DNA of 64,000 nucleotides from Nageia nagi. Its lineage: Eukaryota > Pinophyta. Position numbers and translations under genes: made by a program. The DNA is taken from contig JBITNC010000001.1 of NCBI GenBank assembly GCA_050084985.1, positions 4,340,001 to 4,404,000 on the forward strand. Reading direction: 5' to 3'. Under the pieces are notes generated by a model. That model saw only the letters and a list, made by a program, of their open reading frames with translations. It ran no database searches and was not told where the DNA came from. Positions within the stretch are counted from its first letter, which is position 1. Every line of letters begins with the position of its first letter. Shown piece after piece: positions 54,331-64,000 of this stretch.

Positions 54331-56690
54331 CACTATCAAACATCACTCTCAAACTTTCAATTTTGGAGTATCAATAGTCATCTCCTTTCAGTGATATTTT
54401 CAGCTAGCAATACATTATTTTCATTTATGTTAACAAATTATTTTCCTTATCCTACTGAATCATTTTCTTTTTGAATCATCCTTTGTCTTATCCTATCAAA
54501 TTGTAAATAATATTTATATGAAATATAATCTAAAATTTGTTTACCTATTTGTAAAATTTTGAAAACAATTACAAATTATATAGTTTATGCTAATGCATTA
54601 TGCATTCTTTTCCCAAATAGTTGATTAAGTGTTCCATCTTTCTCATTAAGTATTTTCCTCATTTGTATTTAATTATCATACTCTTATTCATATCTTTTAT
54701 GAAGGAATTGTGTCTTATCTTTCCACCTAATAATTTTCACTCTTTTTCCATTAGGTTAAAGTAATCTTTCATATAATTTCCCTTCATATTTTTGGAGTGT
54801 ATCCTTCTTCAATTGCAATGTATGAACTTTTCCTATTTTCCATGTACAAAATTTACATTTAACTTATGTTATTGTATCAGCAAGTGTTAGTTGTATTGGT
54901 TCAAACCAAAGAAAGCATACAACCCATTCTTCCTAAAATTACCTATTCATAGTCCATTAGGTTTTTTGTTTATTTAATGACTTTCTAGATGATTTATATC
55001 TATGCAATATTTGTTCATTTGGATTTACTTATTCATCATCATCGATAAGTACTAGAGTTTGAATTTTTATTTATTTTTATATTCAAGTAAAATTAAAATA
55101 AAATATATAATATTTAATAAAATGTATAATAAAAATATGATTATAGAGCATTAATTTATCAAAAAGAACCTTAATTTGGTAGCAGTGGTTAGGATCATTG
55201 AGTTGGCTCTTGATCATTAGAAGATGATTCCAATGGAGACATTTTATCAATGAAATCCATATTTTGATTTCCTATTTATTTTAATTTTAATATTAGTTAA
55301 AATATGATCTAAAATAACAACTACAATATGAATAATATGTATAATAAAAATCTTAGAGAAACAATGCATAAAAAAATATCTTGAATTTCTTGACATAGTT
55401 GAGTTGGATGAGATGACAATTCTTCATCAAAACCAAATTCCAGTGAAGGCATTTTAGGATCAAATGATACTAGATTTTGATTTTCTACAATAAAAATAAA
55501 ATGAACTTAGTTTATAACTGCAATAAAATGCATATAATACAAACAAGATCTTATTGCTCTAATGAATAAAAAGGTATCTTAAACTTGTCATCGTGTTTGA
55601 ATTCATAAATATAGAAATTTGGAGTGATCTTTGTTTCCAAAATATGAGTGTATTCCTTGCTTGTTCACATTGGTTTTCTTTTACAAAGATTATTCTTTAT
55701 TATTAGTATTGGTATTACTTGTTGAATCCATCTAAATCTATGCCAAATATTAAGTACAATTAAAACTTAGAGTTTGATGATTGGAAAGCATTTTCTAAAG
55801 GTGTATCTAAAAGAATTAAAATCATAAAAATATTTGCAAGTAGATGAATCATTTATTCTATAACTAGATGATCCATTTACATTATTGAACCTGACGACTC
55901 ATTTATTTCATAATTGGGATAGTTCACTTACTTTGTTCAAGATGATAGCTTGTTTACACTCTATGGAACACAATAACACCTCTTATGAACCAATGAAATT
56001 GATGAATTATTTCCTCTATTTATGATGAGTCACTTCTTTTGAAGATAATGAATCACTTTTGAATTCCAAATGAATCACTTTGCTAAAACTAACAAATTTT
56101 TTGTATGTCAAAAAAGTGTGTAATCTACAATGTGCTTTGCAATTTATTATTTAGAATTTTGAATGTTGATGTCACTCTAATATGTATATATAGCAAGTAT
56201 TGTGGGTGATTTAGTTGTTGGATATATTTTTTATTTATAATTTCAAGGCTAAAGTAGGAAACTATATTTTGAGGGTAGGGTTAATTATTTCAAAATCCTA
56301 AAGTACTTGTATATGGGCCAACTATATTATCCTAGATATTGAAAAATATCTTAAAGTATAGGTGACTAAATACTAGGGAAAATCCCCATGAATTTGCAAG
56401 AACCAAAGTTGGAGGTCCAAAATTCTCATCATTTTTTGATATATCATCCCTATTTTTTTCTTTGATAAAAATATCTAGACAGATCAAATTAATAACCTAT
56501 GAGAAAGGGATCAAGATAAATACATGTTATCTTACTTGGATGATCATTCATACTCTAAAATTAGACTTTTCACTAGGGTGGAACCTTGAATAGCAAGACT
56601 TAGTAGAAATATGGGTCTACAAAGTAGTGTGAATTAAAATGGAAGTGAAAAATTCATAGTTAGTATTGATTATATTATCTTTATGAATTA
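54331..56690. other. Anonymous AT-rich DNA with degenerate short repeats
   Basis: No gene recognised. At 55840-56090, units of about 25 bases resembling AGATGA-TCATTTA recur with poor conservation. Confidence 0.5.
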
Positions 56691-57593
56691 TGTCGACCCG
56701 AAAAAGTAACTTGTTAATAAATAAGATAAATACACATTAAATACCAATATGTATTTTAATAATCTCTCAAGTGATCTCAAATGTTATAAAATGAATCTCT
56801 AGATTATCTACCTTGCTTGAAGGGCTTTTACAAAATTGGTGTTTTGAGGGTCCTTGGGATTTTATAGAATCACTGATGATCAAGATATAGTCACTAGCAT
56901 ATGGCTTCAATCATTTTCATTCCCTATGCTAGAGATTGATTTTGAATGAATCTTCTCTTCTTCTTCATTTCAATTTTAGTTTTTGATCTCTATCAATTCT
57001 TTGATGTAATTTACCTTCAATATTTCCTACCTTAACACCTATGAACCCTACACACATGCTAAAATAACACATCAAATATACCTGATCATATAGAAAATAT
57101 TATTAAATGTTGCATTAAAATGTATGAACAAGTGCATAATCAAAATACTCAACTCTCTAAAAGTTCTAAACAAAATATTGCAGAGTAATCCTATTTTGAA
57201 TTTGGGTCTATTTCTCCATTGCTAAAGGTTTAATTTATAGCTTTTTTTAGTTTGTTAGATTTTTTATTTTAGGTACTAACAACCTAGCTAAAGAGTTCAT
57301 ATAAGTCCAAAATAGTCATGATTTTATACACACCATTACAAACTAACCATAACTCACTCAAAATTCACTAATTTTGAGGAGTGAATTAGTTCAAGCACAT
57401 CATCTATTTATAGCTTAGCTAAGTATCATATCACCTATGATTGGGTATCGAATGCCAATGATTGGTTTGAGTCATCAAAGATTGGTGTCAATTGCCAATG
57501 ATTGGTCACTTATTATAATATTTCATAATAAATATTAATTTTTATTCCCTTTTCATTCAAATTTTGAATGAGGGTAATTTTTAGGTGTCTACA
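56691..57593 (-). repeat. Probable 3' LTR of another gypsy element
   Basis: The segment starts TGTCGACCCG and ends GGTGTCTACA, directly followed by a polypurine tract on the minus strand (57594-57606). TATAAATA reads on the minus strand near 57401-57410. The ending resembles that of element F. The partner LTR is not in the window, so the outer boundary is tentative. Confidence 0.6.
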
Positions 57594-57606
57594 TTTTACC
57601 CCTTTT
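57594..57606 (-). other. Polypurine tract
   Basis: The minus strand reads AAAAGGGGTAAAA directly before the putative 3' LTR. Confidence 0.6.
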
Positions 57607-58267
57607 TCGATTATCTACTGAAGATAGCTAGAGGTAATGCAAAAAATTCTTTGTTTGAAAAGGTGGGTGTGTTCAAGTTCCTCAACTTGGATGTTTGACT
57701 CTAGGTTTGATGATTAAAATTGACTTAGTCTCTTGAGTAAGTCAAACTTGATTGATTGAATCATGAGTAAAGAATATTTTCATCTTTCGTTCTTGATGCA
57801 TTTGGAAAAATAAATTTGGTGTATAGCAAAACTTCACTTGTGTTGATGTCCATACTATGTGCTTGTTATGATAGTTGTATGATGAGACTCTTATTCATCT
57901 TTGCATGTCAAAGTGAGTATGCATCATTAAGCTAGTTTTATGTATACAATTTGATTTCAATTATACTACCTTTTTTCTTAATAGTAGGGTTTCATGATAA
58001 TCTTGTGCAAAAGATTATTCCATGTTTTAATTCATGTTTTATATTTCAAAGCTTGAAGTGTTTGAGAGCCTTAATCTCTTTTAGTCATGTCACTTTGAGT
58101 TATTTTGTTGAGCCAAGGGCTTGCTAAATATTGATATATTGCTTAATGTTGATATATTTTTGTTGTCATTTTTTATTTTTTAAGTTTACATGCTAGAAGA
58201 TTTTGAGGTTTTACCTACCAGAGGGTTTTGATGCTTATGAATTGCCTTTCCTAGAATTTGTTATATA
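57607..58267 (-). mobile_element. 3' untranslated part of a gypsy element
   Basis: Non-coding sequence between the polypurine tract and the LINE. It resembles the 3' region of element F in style only. It is probably truncated by the LINE insertion at 58268. Confidence 0.4.
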
Positions 58268-58599
58268 CATTTTTTTTGGATAGGTTAATCAATGTTCTAT
58301 TAATAAGTAAACATGTTACAAATATTATAGAGGGAAATTATGCGAATGATAAAAAAGAAGTGAGTTAGATCATAGGTCGATGAAATAAGCATGATAGAAG
58401 AGGTTTGCTTTGTATATGGATCTATTCTCTAGGAGAAGGATAAAAGGCATAATATTTTGGTCAGTGTCATCAAGGAAATAAACTCTTGATCTCATTGTTA
58501 GCCCTACCTAAATATACATTTCAACTATTTTCATGGCTAGAGTGTATAAAGGGACTACAATCCTTTGCTAGTTAGGCAGCTGATAGTTGCAACCATGGG

Positions 58600-61500
58600 A
58601 AAAGATTTAGGAGCTCAAGTTTGGAGCTATCATCTACAATGGAGTTATCCACCCATAAATTGGCTATTTTTTTGCTAAATTAAGACCACACCTTATCTAT
58701 TGATTTATTCTATCTTCTGAATATCCTATGGTTGTATTCTATCTAGATATTCCATGAGATCATTATTGGGGCTACTTCCTAGATGAGTATTGGAATTTTT
58801 CTTTGTTAGGGATATTCCCAAGAAAGTAGGTGATCTCCCATCTTGAGTGTAGGAACCCATGTTAAGGAGAAGGTATGTAGGAATTTTGTCCAAATTTCAT
58901 TAGCATAAGGATAATGGATGAGAAGGTGGGGGCCAATCTCCTCCTTGGTACCACATAAGACACACTTAGCCACTTCTAGCTAGCCTCTCTTATGGAGTTG
59001 ATCACTGGAGAGGATCTTATCATGCACAATAATCCATTGAAAAACTTGAGCTTTGGTCCATGCCTTACTTTTCCACACCTTATTCCATACTATACGTGGA
59101 CATTGGGATTGATCAAGGACTATAATCAATTTGTAAGCTAAGCTAATAGAGTACACACCTAAGTGGGTTTGGGGCCATATGAGCTTGTCCTCTTTATCTA
59201 GTTTCAATTGATAGGTTAGGAGCATGGATTCAAATGCTCTCAACATAGGGTTAGGATTTTAAATAACCCCACCCAACTTATACCAAAAGGCTTTCTCCAT
59301 CATTCATCAGCCTACCATTCATAGTAATTAGCTACATGATGGCCCCATAGAATGGATAAAATGGTCCTTATTTAATCAAATTCAAGCCTTAGTGATAGTG
59401 GGTATGGAGAGATCCATGCATCTTCTCAGAAGTGGATTCTATCTGCTATTCCCATGTCCCATTTAAGGGATTTTAGCATAAACTAATGAGCTCTTTTGAT
59501 TTCATTCCAAAATATGGATCCTATAGGTAAATGTTCAGTAGTGAAGAGTCTTGAAGGTTCTAAGTAGTCCAAGTATTTGGATCTTAGGGTTTTACTCCAT
59601 GAAGCTTAGGCTTCGTTATAGCATCTCCATAGGATTTTACTTAGTAGCACTATATTCATGGCTCAAAGGTTCTTATTCCTAGTCCCCCAACCTTAATACT
59701 TGTACAAACTATTTTTTAGGAGATCAAATACATTTTTTAAATTTAGAATTACCTTCCCATAGGAAGTTTCATATGATCTACTCCATTTGTTGTAAGATTA
59801 TGTTTGGCATCCAAAGGATCCCTAACTAGAAGATTGGTAATGCATTGAGAATTGCCTTGATTTTGACTACCCTTCTAGCCAAAGAAAGCCATTTTCCTTT
59901 CCAACTATCAAGTTTGAATTTAAATTTAGCTTGCAAGTTGTCCCAAAAGTTTCCAAGATTACCAACTTGAAACAAAGGGAGGCCTAGGTAAATAGTAGGA
60001 AGACTATCCATAGACATTCCTATGATCCTCACCAATCTACAGAGGAGAGGAGGAGAATTGTATATGTTGTATAATTTTTATTTGCTATAGTTTACTACTT
60101 AATCAAAGGTAGTTTCATAAGCATTGAGAAGCCACTTGATTACATGAAGCTCTTAAATGGGGGGTGTAATGTGAGTAGGGTGTCATCAGCAAATTAGAAG
60201 TGGATGGAGGAAGGGCATAGGTGGTTTATGAGAAGACCTTTTATATGACCAATAAAAAGTAGATTGGATGAGCCTCTTCCCAAAGCCTCTATGATAATAA
60301 TGAAGAGGTAGGGTGTGAGGGGATCATCTTGTCTCAATCCTCAAGAACTCTTTAAGGAGCCTTGAGCACTTCCATTAACTAAAATGGAGAAGGTTGGATT
60401 ACCTATAAGAGCATATATCCATTGGATCCAACTAGAATTAAACCTAAACTTATCCATAATATCATATAAGAATGGCCAATTGATTCTATCAAAGGCTTTT
60501 TTCATGTCAAGTTTGACAAGGAGACCTTGATCACCCCTAACATCAAGACAATGAATGAGATGATGGATCAATATAATACCATATATGAGTTACCTCCTTT
60601 ATGTAAATGCCTTTTGCTCTAGGAAGATGATGGAAGGAAGCATCTCTTTGATACAGTTGGTAGCCACTTTAGAAATAATTTTATAGATTATGTTACATAA
60701 GGAGATTGGTTTGAAAGCTTTGATTACCTTGGCATTCTTTGCTTTTGGGATAAGAGCTAAGAATGTGTATTTAGTTTTCTCAACAATTATTTATATTTGA
60801 AGGATTATCTCACCATCTCAATGACTTCATCTTTCAAGAGAGACCAGAAGTGTAAATAGAAACTAGGGGGGAACCCATTCAAAATTGGAGCCCCAAAGCT
60901 TTTCATTTAGAAGACTACCTTTTCCACCTCAAAAATAGAAATGAGGGACATGAGTTTGAGGTTTTGGAGAGGGGATATATATTGAGAAATAAGACCTAGG
61001 AGATGTTTTTAGGAGTCCTCTCTTTCTAGGTCCTCTTTTGTGAGTAAATTATGAAAGAAAGAGATAATGTGCCTATCTAGTTCCTTGGGATTAGAGATAG
61101 AAAGGCCCAAAGGTGTGTCCAACTTAGTAATCCTATTGTGAGCCATATGTGCCATAATTATCATGTGGAAGTATTTCATGTTCTTATCTCTCTCTTTCAA
61201 CCATTGAAGATGAGATTTTTATTTCTAGAATATCTCTTCCTGGGAGTAAACCTCATCCAATTTGGCCAACACTTCTTTCTCTTGCTATAGGATGGATGCT
61301 TCTTAGTCAAGTTGAAGGCCCAATTCCAACTTAGCCAATTCCAAATCTAAATGAGTCTTTTATTATGAGATTATGCCAAAGGATTATTTATTCCAAACTT
61401 TGAGTATGCACTTTAATCTACTTAACTTTGTAGCAAATTGGATCATTTTAGATCCATGAATTTGTGGGTCTTCAGTCCACCATGTTTTTACTAGCTCTAC

Positions 61501-62273
61501 AAAGGCTTGATGAGAGAGCCATATGTGCTTAAAATGGAAAGGGAAGCCTTTTCTTCTATCTACCATGAAGAGATGAAGAGCAACTAGCTAATGGTTTGAA
61601 CCACCATGGGGGAGAAATTTAGTTTGGTTAATTATGTCATGCTCTATCCAAAGAGGAGTGAGTAGGAATCGATCCAACTTCTAGAAATTTTAGCATCTAT
61701 GGATCATTTGTTTGATAATGTGAAGTGTTCTTAAGTGTAGAAAAGCTCCACTAAATGATGTTGATCAATGAAATTATTAAAATATTCATCACCTCTATCC
61801 AATTTCCTTTTTCCTCTTTGTTTCTCATTGAGTGGTTTGATGGCATTAAAGTGACCACCAATGATACAAGGAATATCATTATGTGTAGGCAACCATGGTG
61901 TAATTTGCTCCTAGCTAGCTATTTTTGCATCAAGATTTTATGGACCATAAAAATTAATAAGGATAAAGAGGAGATCTAAGGTATTGTATTTAACCAATAC
62001 TACCATCCATGAGTCCGTCAGAGTGAGAAAGGAGCATGTCACTATGGAGGGATCCCAAAGGGTAATTATTCCACCTAATTTCCCATAGAATTCACTAGCA
62101 AAAATTGAGCTTTTTGGCCAAAATTTATGTTTGTAGAGTTTTACATCCATATCTTTCATCTTTGACTCTTGAATGAGAAGGATAGTTGGATTAATTTTCT
62201 TAACTAAGACTTTAACTGCTCTAATCTTTCTAAGTTCATGCATGCCCCTTGTGTTGTAGGTTGTAATAATCAC
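58600..62273 (-). pseudogene. LINE ORF2: endonuclease, reverse transcriptase, zf-RVT
   Basis: The endonuclease begins MIITTYNTRGMHELRKIRAV and has INPTILLIQESK (catalytic Glu block) and WDPSIVTC. The later SDH box reads SNH followed by a stop (near 61595). RT pieces: MKERDKNMKYFHMI (61140-61200), GDQGLLVKLDMKKAFDRINW (60470-60530, first catalytic Asp) and F-A-D-D intact at 60182-60193 but preceded by a stop. The thumb region PTIYLGLPLFQVGNL with LDSWKGKWLSLARRVVKIKA lies at 59826-60035. The zf-RVT region is WNKVWKSKAWTKAQVFQW...LHKRG (58980-59110). It encodes target-primed retrotransposition machinery, here dead. Confidence 0.88.
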
Positions 62274-62825
62274 TGAGATAATTATTATTTTTTGGAGACT
62301 AGAAGCTCCTCCAACCTATGTTGAATTCCTTCTTTATGCTATTCATGGCTTCTTGTGATCACTTGGTGTGGTTGGGTATTCTCCCTCTTAGTTTGTGTGG
62401 ACTTGTAACTACTATTTTTAGGTAACTAGGTGTTTATTTGATCATAAGATCCTTGGGTATTCCTTTTTTGTTATGGTTATAATGTTCTTTATACTAGGCT
62501 ACCTTCAAATATTCACAATCCTAATTTTGAGAAGAGGGATCCTCTATATTCATTTTGATCTCCTATGAGGTTGGATCTTATTTTGGAATGTCAACTTGGG
62601 AGGGTTATAAATAGCCATCGCTCTCACAAGTAGAGTTTGAACTTGTGGTACTCCATTTACTGACAATGATGAGGAGTTAATGGGGTGGGTTTATGGTTCT
62701 TTGTCTTGGTTTAAAGGATCAAAAACCTCCATGGGGTTATCTTCAAATTGGAGACATTGGAAATGGTTTCAAGTGCTATTGACATTGTCATGGGTAGGCT
62801 TTTTAATTGTTTGGTGTCTATGACT

Positions 62826-63676
62826 AGGCATCTAAAATCCATAATTGGTAATCACTAGTTTAGGTTGAATGGATTGGGTAAGGGGAAAAGCTTTTGTAAG
62901 TTTCCCATACCCTGAGAAAATCCTATATAAAAATGGTATATTTTCATAGTTTATGATATGGGTATAAACCATGTGTTCTATAGGGAGATTTAGTTTGATT
63001 TGTGCTAGTAGGGGGAGTCCATTTTCACATGGATATAGATTTGGGCATAGCTGAGAGACTCCAAATCCTATTTTCACTTTAAAACCCTCATGAACCCTCA
63101 ATGGTTGAACCTATATCCCTAAAGATGTCCTCCTTCTAGAGCTTCCAATGTAGATTTGGAATGCAAACTAAGACAAGTGTAGATGAATGGGTCTCCTCTT
63201 CTAGCTTAAAGCTTGTGTGCCATGGTTTCATGAATAAGCCAATTCTTCCATGAAACCATGGCCCCTTTTCAAAGATTTAATATATATATATATTTCAAAG
63301 GTAAACAGAGCAAGAAAATAACCATTAGATTAGAAACTAATAGAGATCTCACCTTGGATGTTCTAGTTTTGTGAAGCCCAGGATTACATGGCTCTTGGAA
63401 TGAGTCAAATACCTAGAAATTTGTAGATGAGGGATCTTGATTGTATAATGCTAATCTATTATGGAAACTTCACTATGACTATGATTTTGGAATTTTAGAG
63501 GTTGTGTGAAGGTAGCTAGCTTTCATCTTCCAAGGGTTATGCTTTAGCAAGCTGATACAATGATAAGGGGGTCTTGTTGAGCCAATTCATCCTAGGCTAG
63601 CCTGGTAAGATTTGACTACATCTTGGAAGGACAAAGGCATCTGAGGACCATGCAAGTCCCCTAGGTTAGATTCCAT
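62826..63676 (-). pseudogene. LINE ORF1 (DUF4283-like, zinc-knuckle remnant)
   Basis: The likely start is the ATG ending at 63676 (MESNLGDLHGPQMPLSF, with SFQDVVKSY as in plant LINE ORF1). The DUF4283-type block PWFHGRIGLFMKPW with LVLVCIPNLHWKL lies at 63130-63260. Then VKIGFGVSQLCPNLY and a knuckle remnant IPFLYRIFSGYGKLTKAFP (62880-62930), where the C..C...GH..K.C residues are largely lost. Stops lie between the parts. In plants this protein binds LINE RNA. Confidence 0.8.
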
Positions 63677-64000
63677 TGCTAGAAACCGAGTTATATTCTC
63701 TATGTTGAGTGTAGCTAGAGTAGGTTTCACACCTTCAATCCTAAAATGTTTAATATGTTGTTAGGAGGTCACTCCCTACCTTTGTTAAAATTCTAGAATT
63801 CATTATACATGTTACTAGGAGGAGGAATCATAATTTTACTTTTATTTGATCATGCATATTGAGAGTCTTGGAACCTTCTTTAGCTAGTTAGTGGGCTTAA
63901 CTTGATGTGCCACTTAGTGATATTATGGCATCTCATAAGGTTCAGCAAACATTTTAATTAATTTTTCCAAATTTTAAGGGTTTTTACTTATCATAAGGAG

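Larger units (their letters stand above)
58268..63950 (-). mobile_element. L1-type LINE, decayed
   Basis: On the minus strand, ORF1 (DUF4283-like region, zinc-knuckle remnant) is followed by ORF2 (endonuclease, RT, zf-RVT). A short A-tract follows at the 3' end (58269-58277, AAAAAAAA on the minus strand, after CATTGATTAACCTATCC). The 5' end is not resolved; the boundary here is nominal. Stops in every domain make it inactive. No target duplication was found. Confidence 0.85.

Overview
The window is repeat-dominated, AT-rich nuclear DNA from a seed plant with a large genome. The evidence is plant-type Ty1/copia and Ty3/gypsy retrotransposons, an L1-type LINE whose ORF1 has a DUF4283-like region, and pieces of a PLS-E pentatricopeptide repeat (PPR) gene and of a plant-mobile-domain (PMD) ORF. 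A gymnosperm would fit the style of old, nested, slowly decaying elements, but that is a guess. I find no intact host gene. The only long uninterrupted reading frame is a retrotransposon polyprotein.

Layout. 1-3384: 5' half of a decayed copia element (minus strand) cut by the window edge. 3385-9267: LTR-like and anonymous AT-rich DNA, with a (TA)n tract and a 408-bp tandem duplication. 9268-11170: a short copia-like LTR/PBS remnant, a small Cys/acid-rich ORF and a (GT)n tract. 11190-13025: a PPR pseudogene in which a 111-bp (37-codon) E-motif segment has been tandemly amplified about six times. 13034-13844: solo LTR. 14193-23126: a non-autonomous LTR element ('D', plus strand) with 1.4-kb LTRs and a 0.9-kb non-coding interior full of small inverted repeats. 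Its 3' LTR is split by a complete, very young Tnt1-like copia element ('A', 17206-22376, minus strand) with LTRs that look identical, a GCTTT target duplication and one 1299-codon ORF. 24614-30643: an old copia element ('B', minus) with short TA...TA LTRs, a CTAAT duplication and an unusually long G+C-richer leader.

31354-33306: a degenerate PMD-like ORF on the plus strand, next to and opposed to a gag-only gypsy element ('C', 5' LTR 37290-38085). 38098-51923: an old gypsy element ('E', minus, ATAAT duplication) interrupted by a Tat-lineage gypsy element ('F', 40994-49151) that carries two RNase H domains and three ~190-bp tandem repeats before its 3' LTR. The E/F junction on the right has lost both part of E's reverse transcriptase and most of F's 5' LTR. 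51929-56690: a second PPR fragment, an unrecognised coding-like stretch and anonymous DNA. 56691-58267: 3' end of another gypsy element. 58268-63700 and beyond: a decayed LINE on the minus strand.

The relative age order can be read from the nesting: D before A, and E before F. Apart from element A, the retrotransposon genes are broken by stops, frameshifts and active-site changes (reverse transcriptase YVDD to YINN in B, integrase Glu to Lys in F, protease DSG to DS-stop in the left copia). Nothing in the window looks like a co-ordinated host pathway. The most interesting signals are structural: the covarying hairpin array and triplicated primer-binding site of element D, the amplified PPR E-motif, and the PMD ORF opposed to gag.
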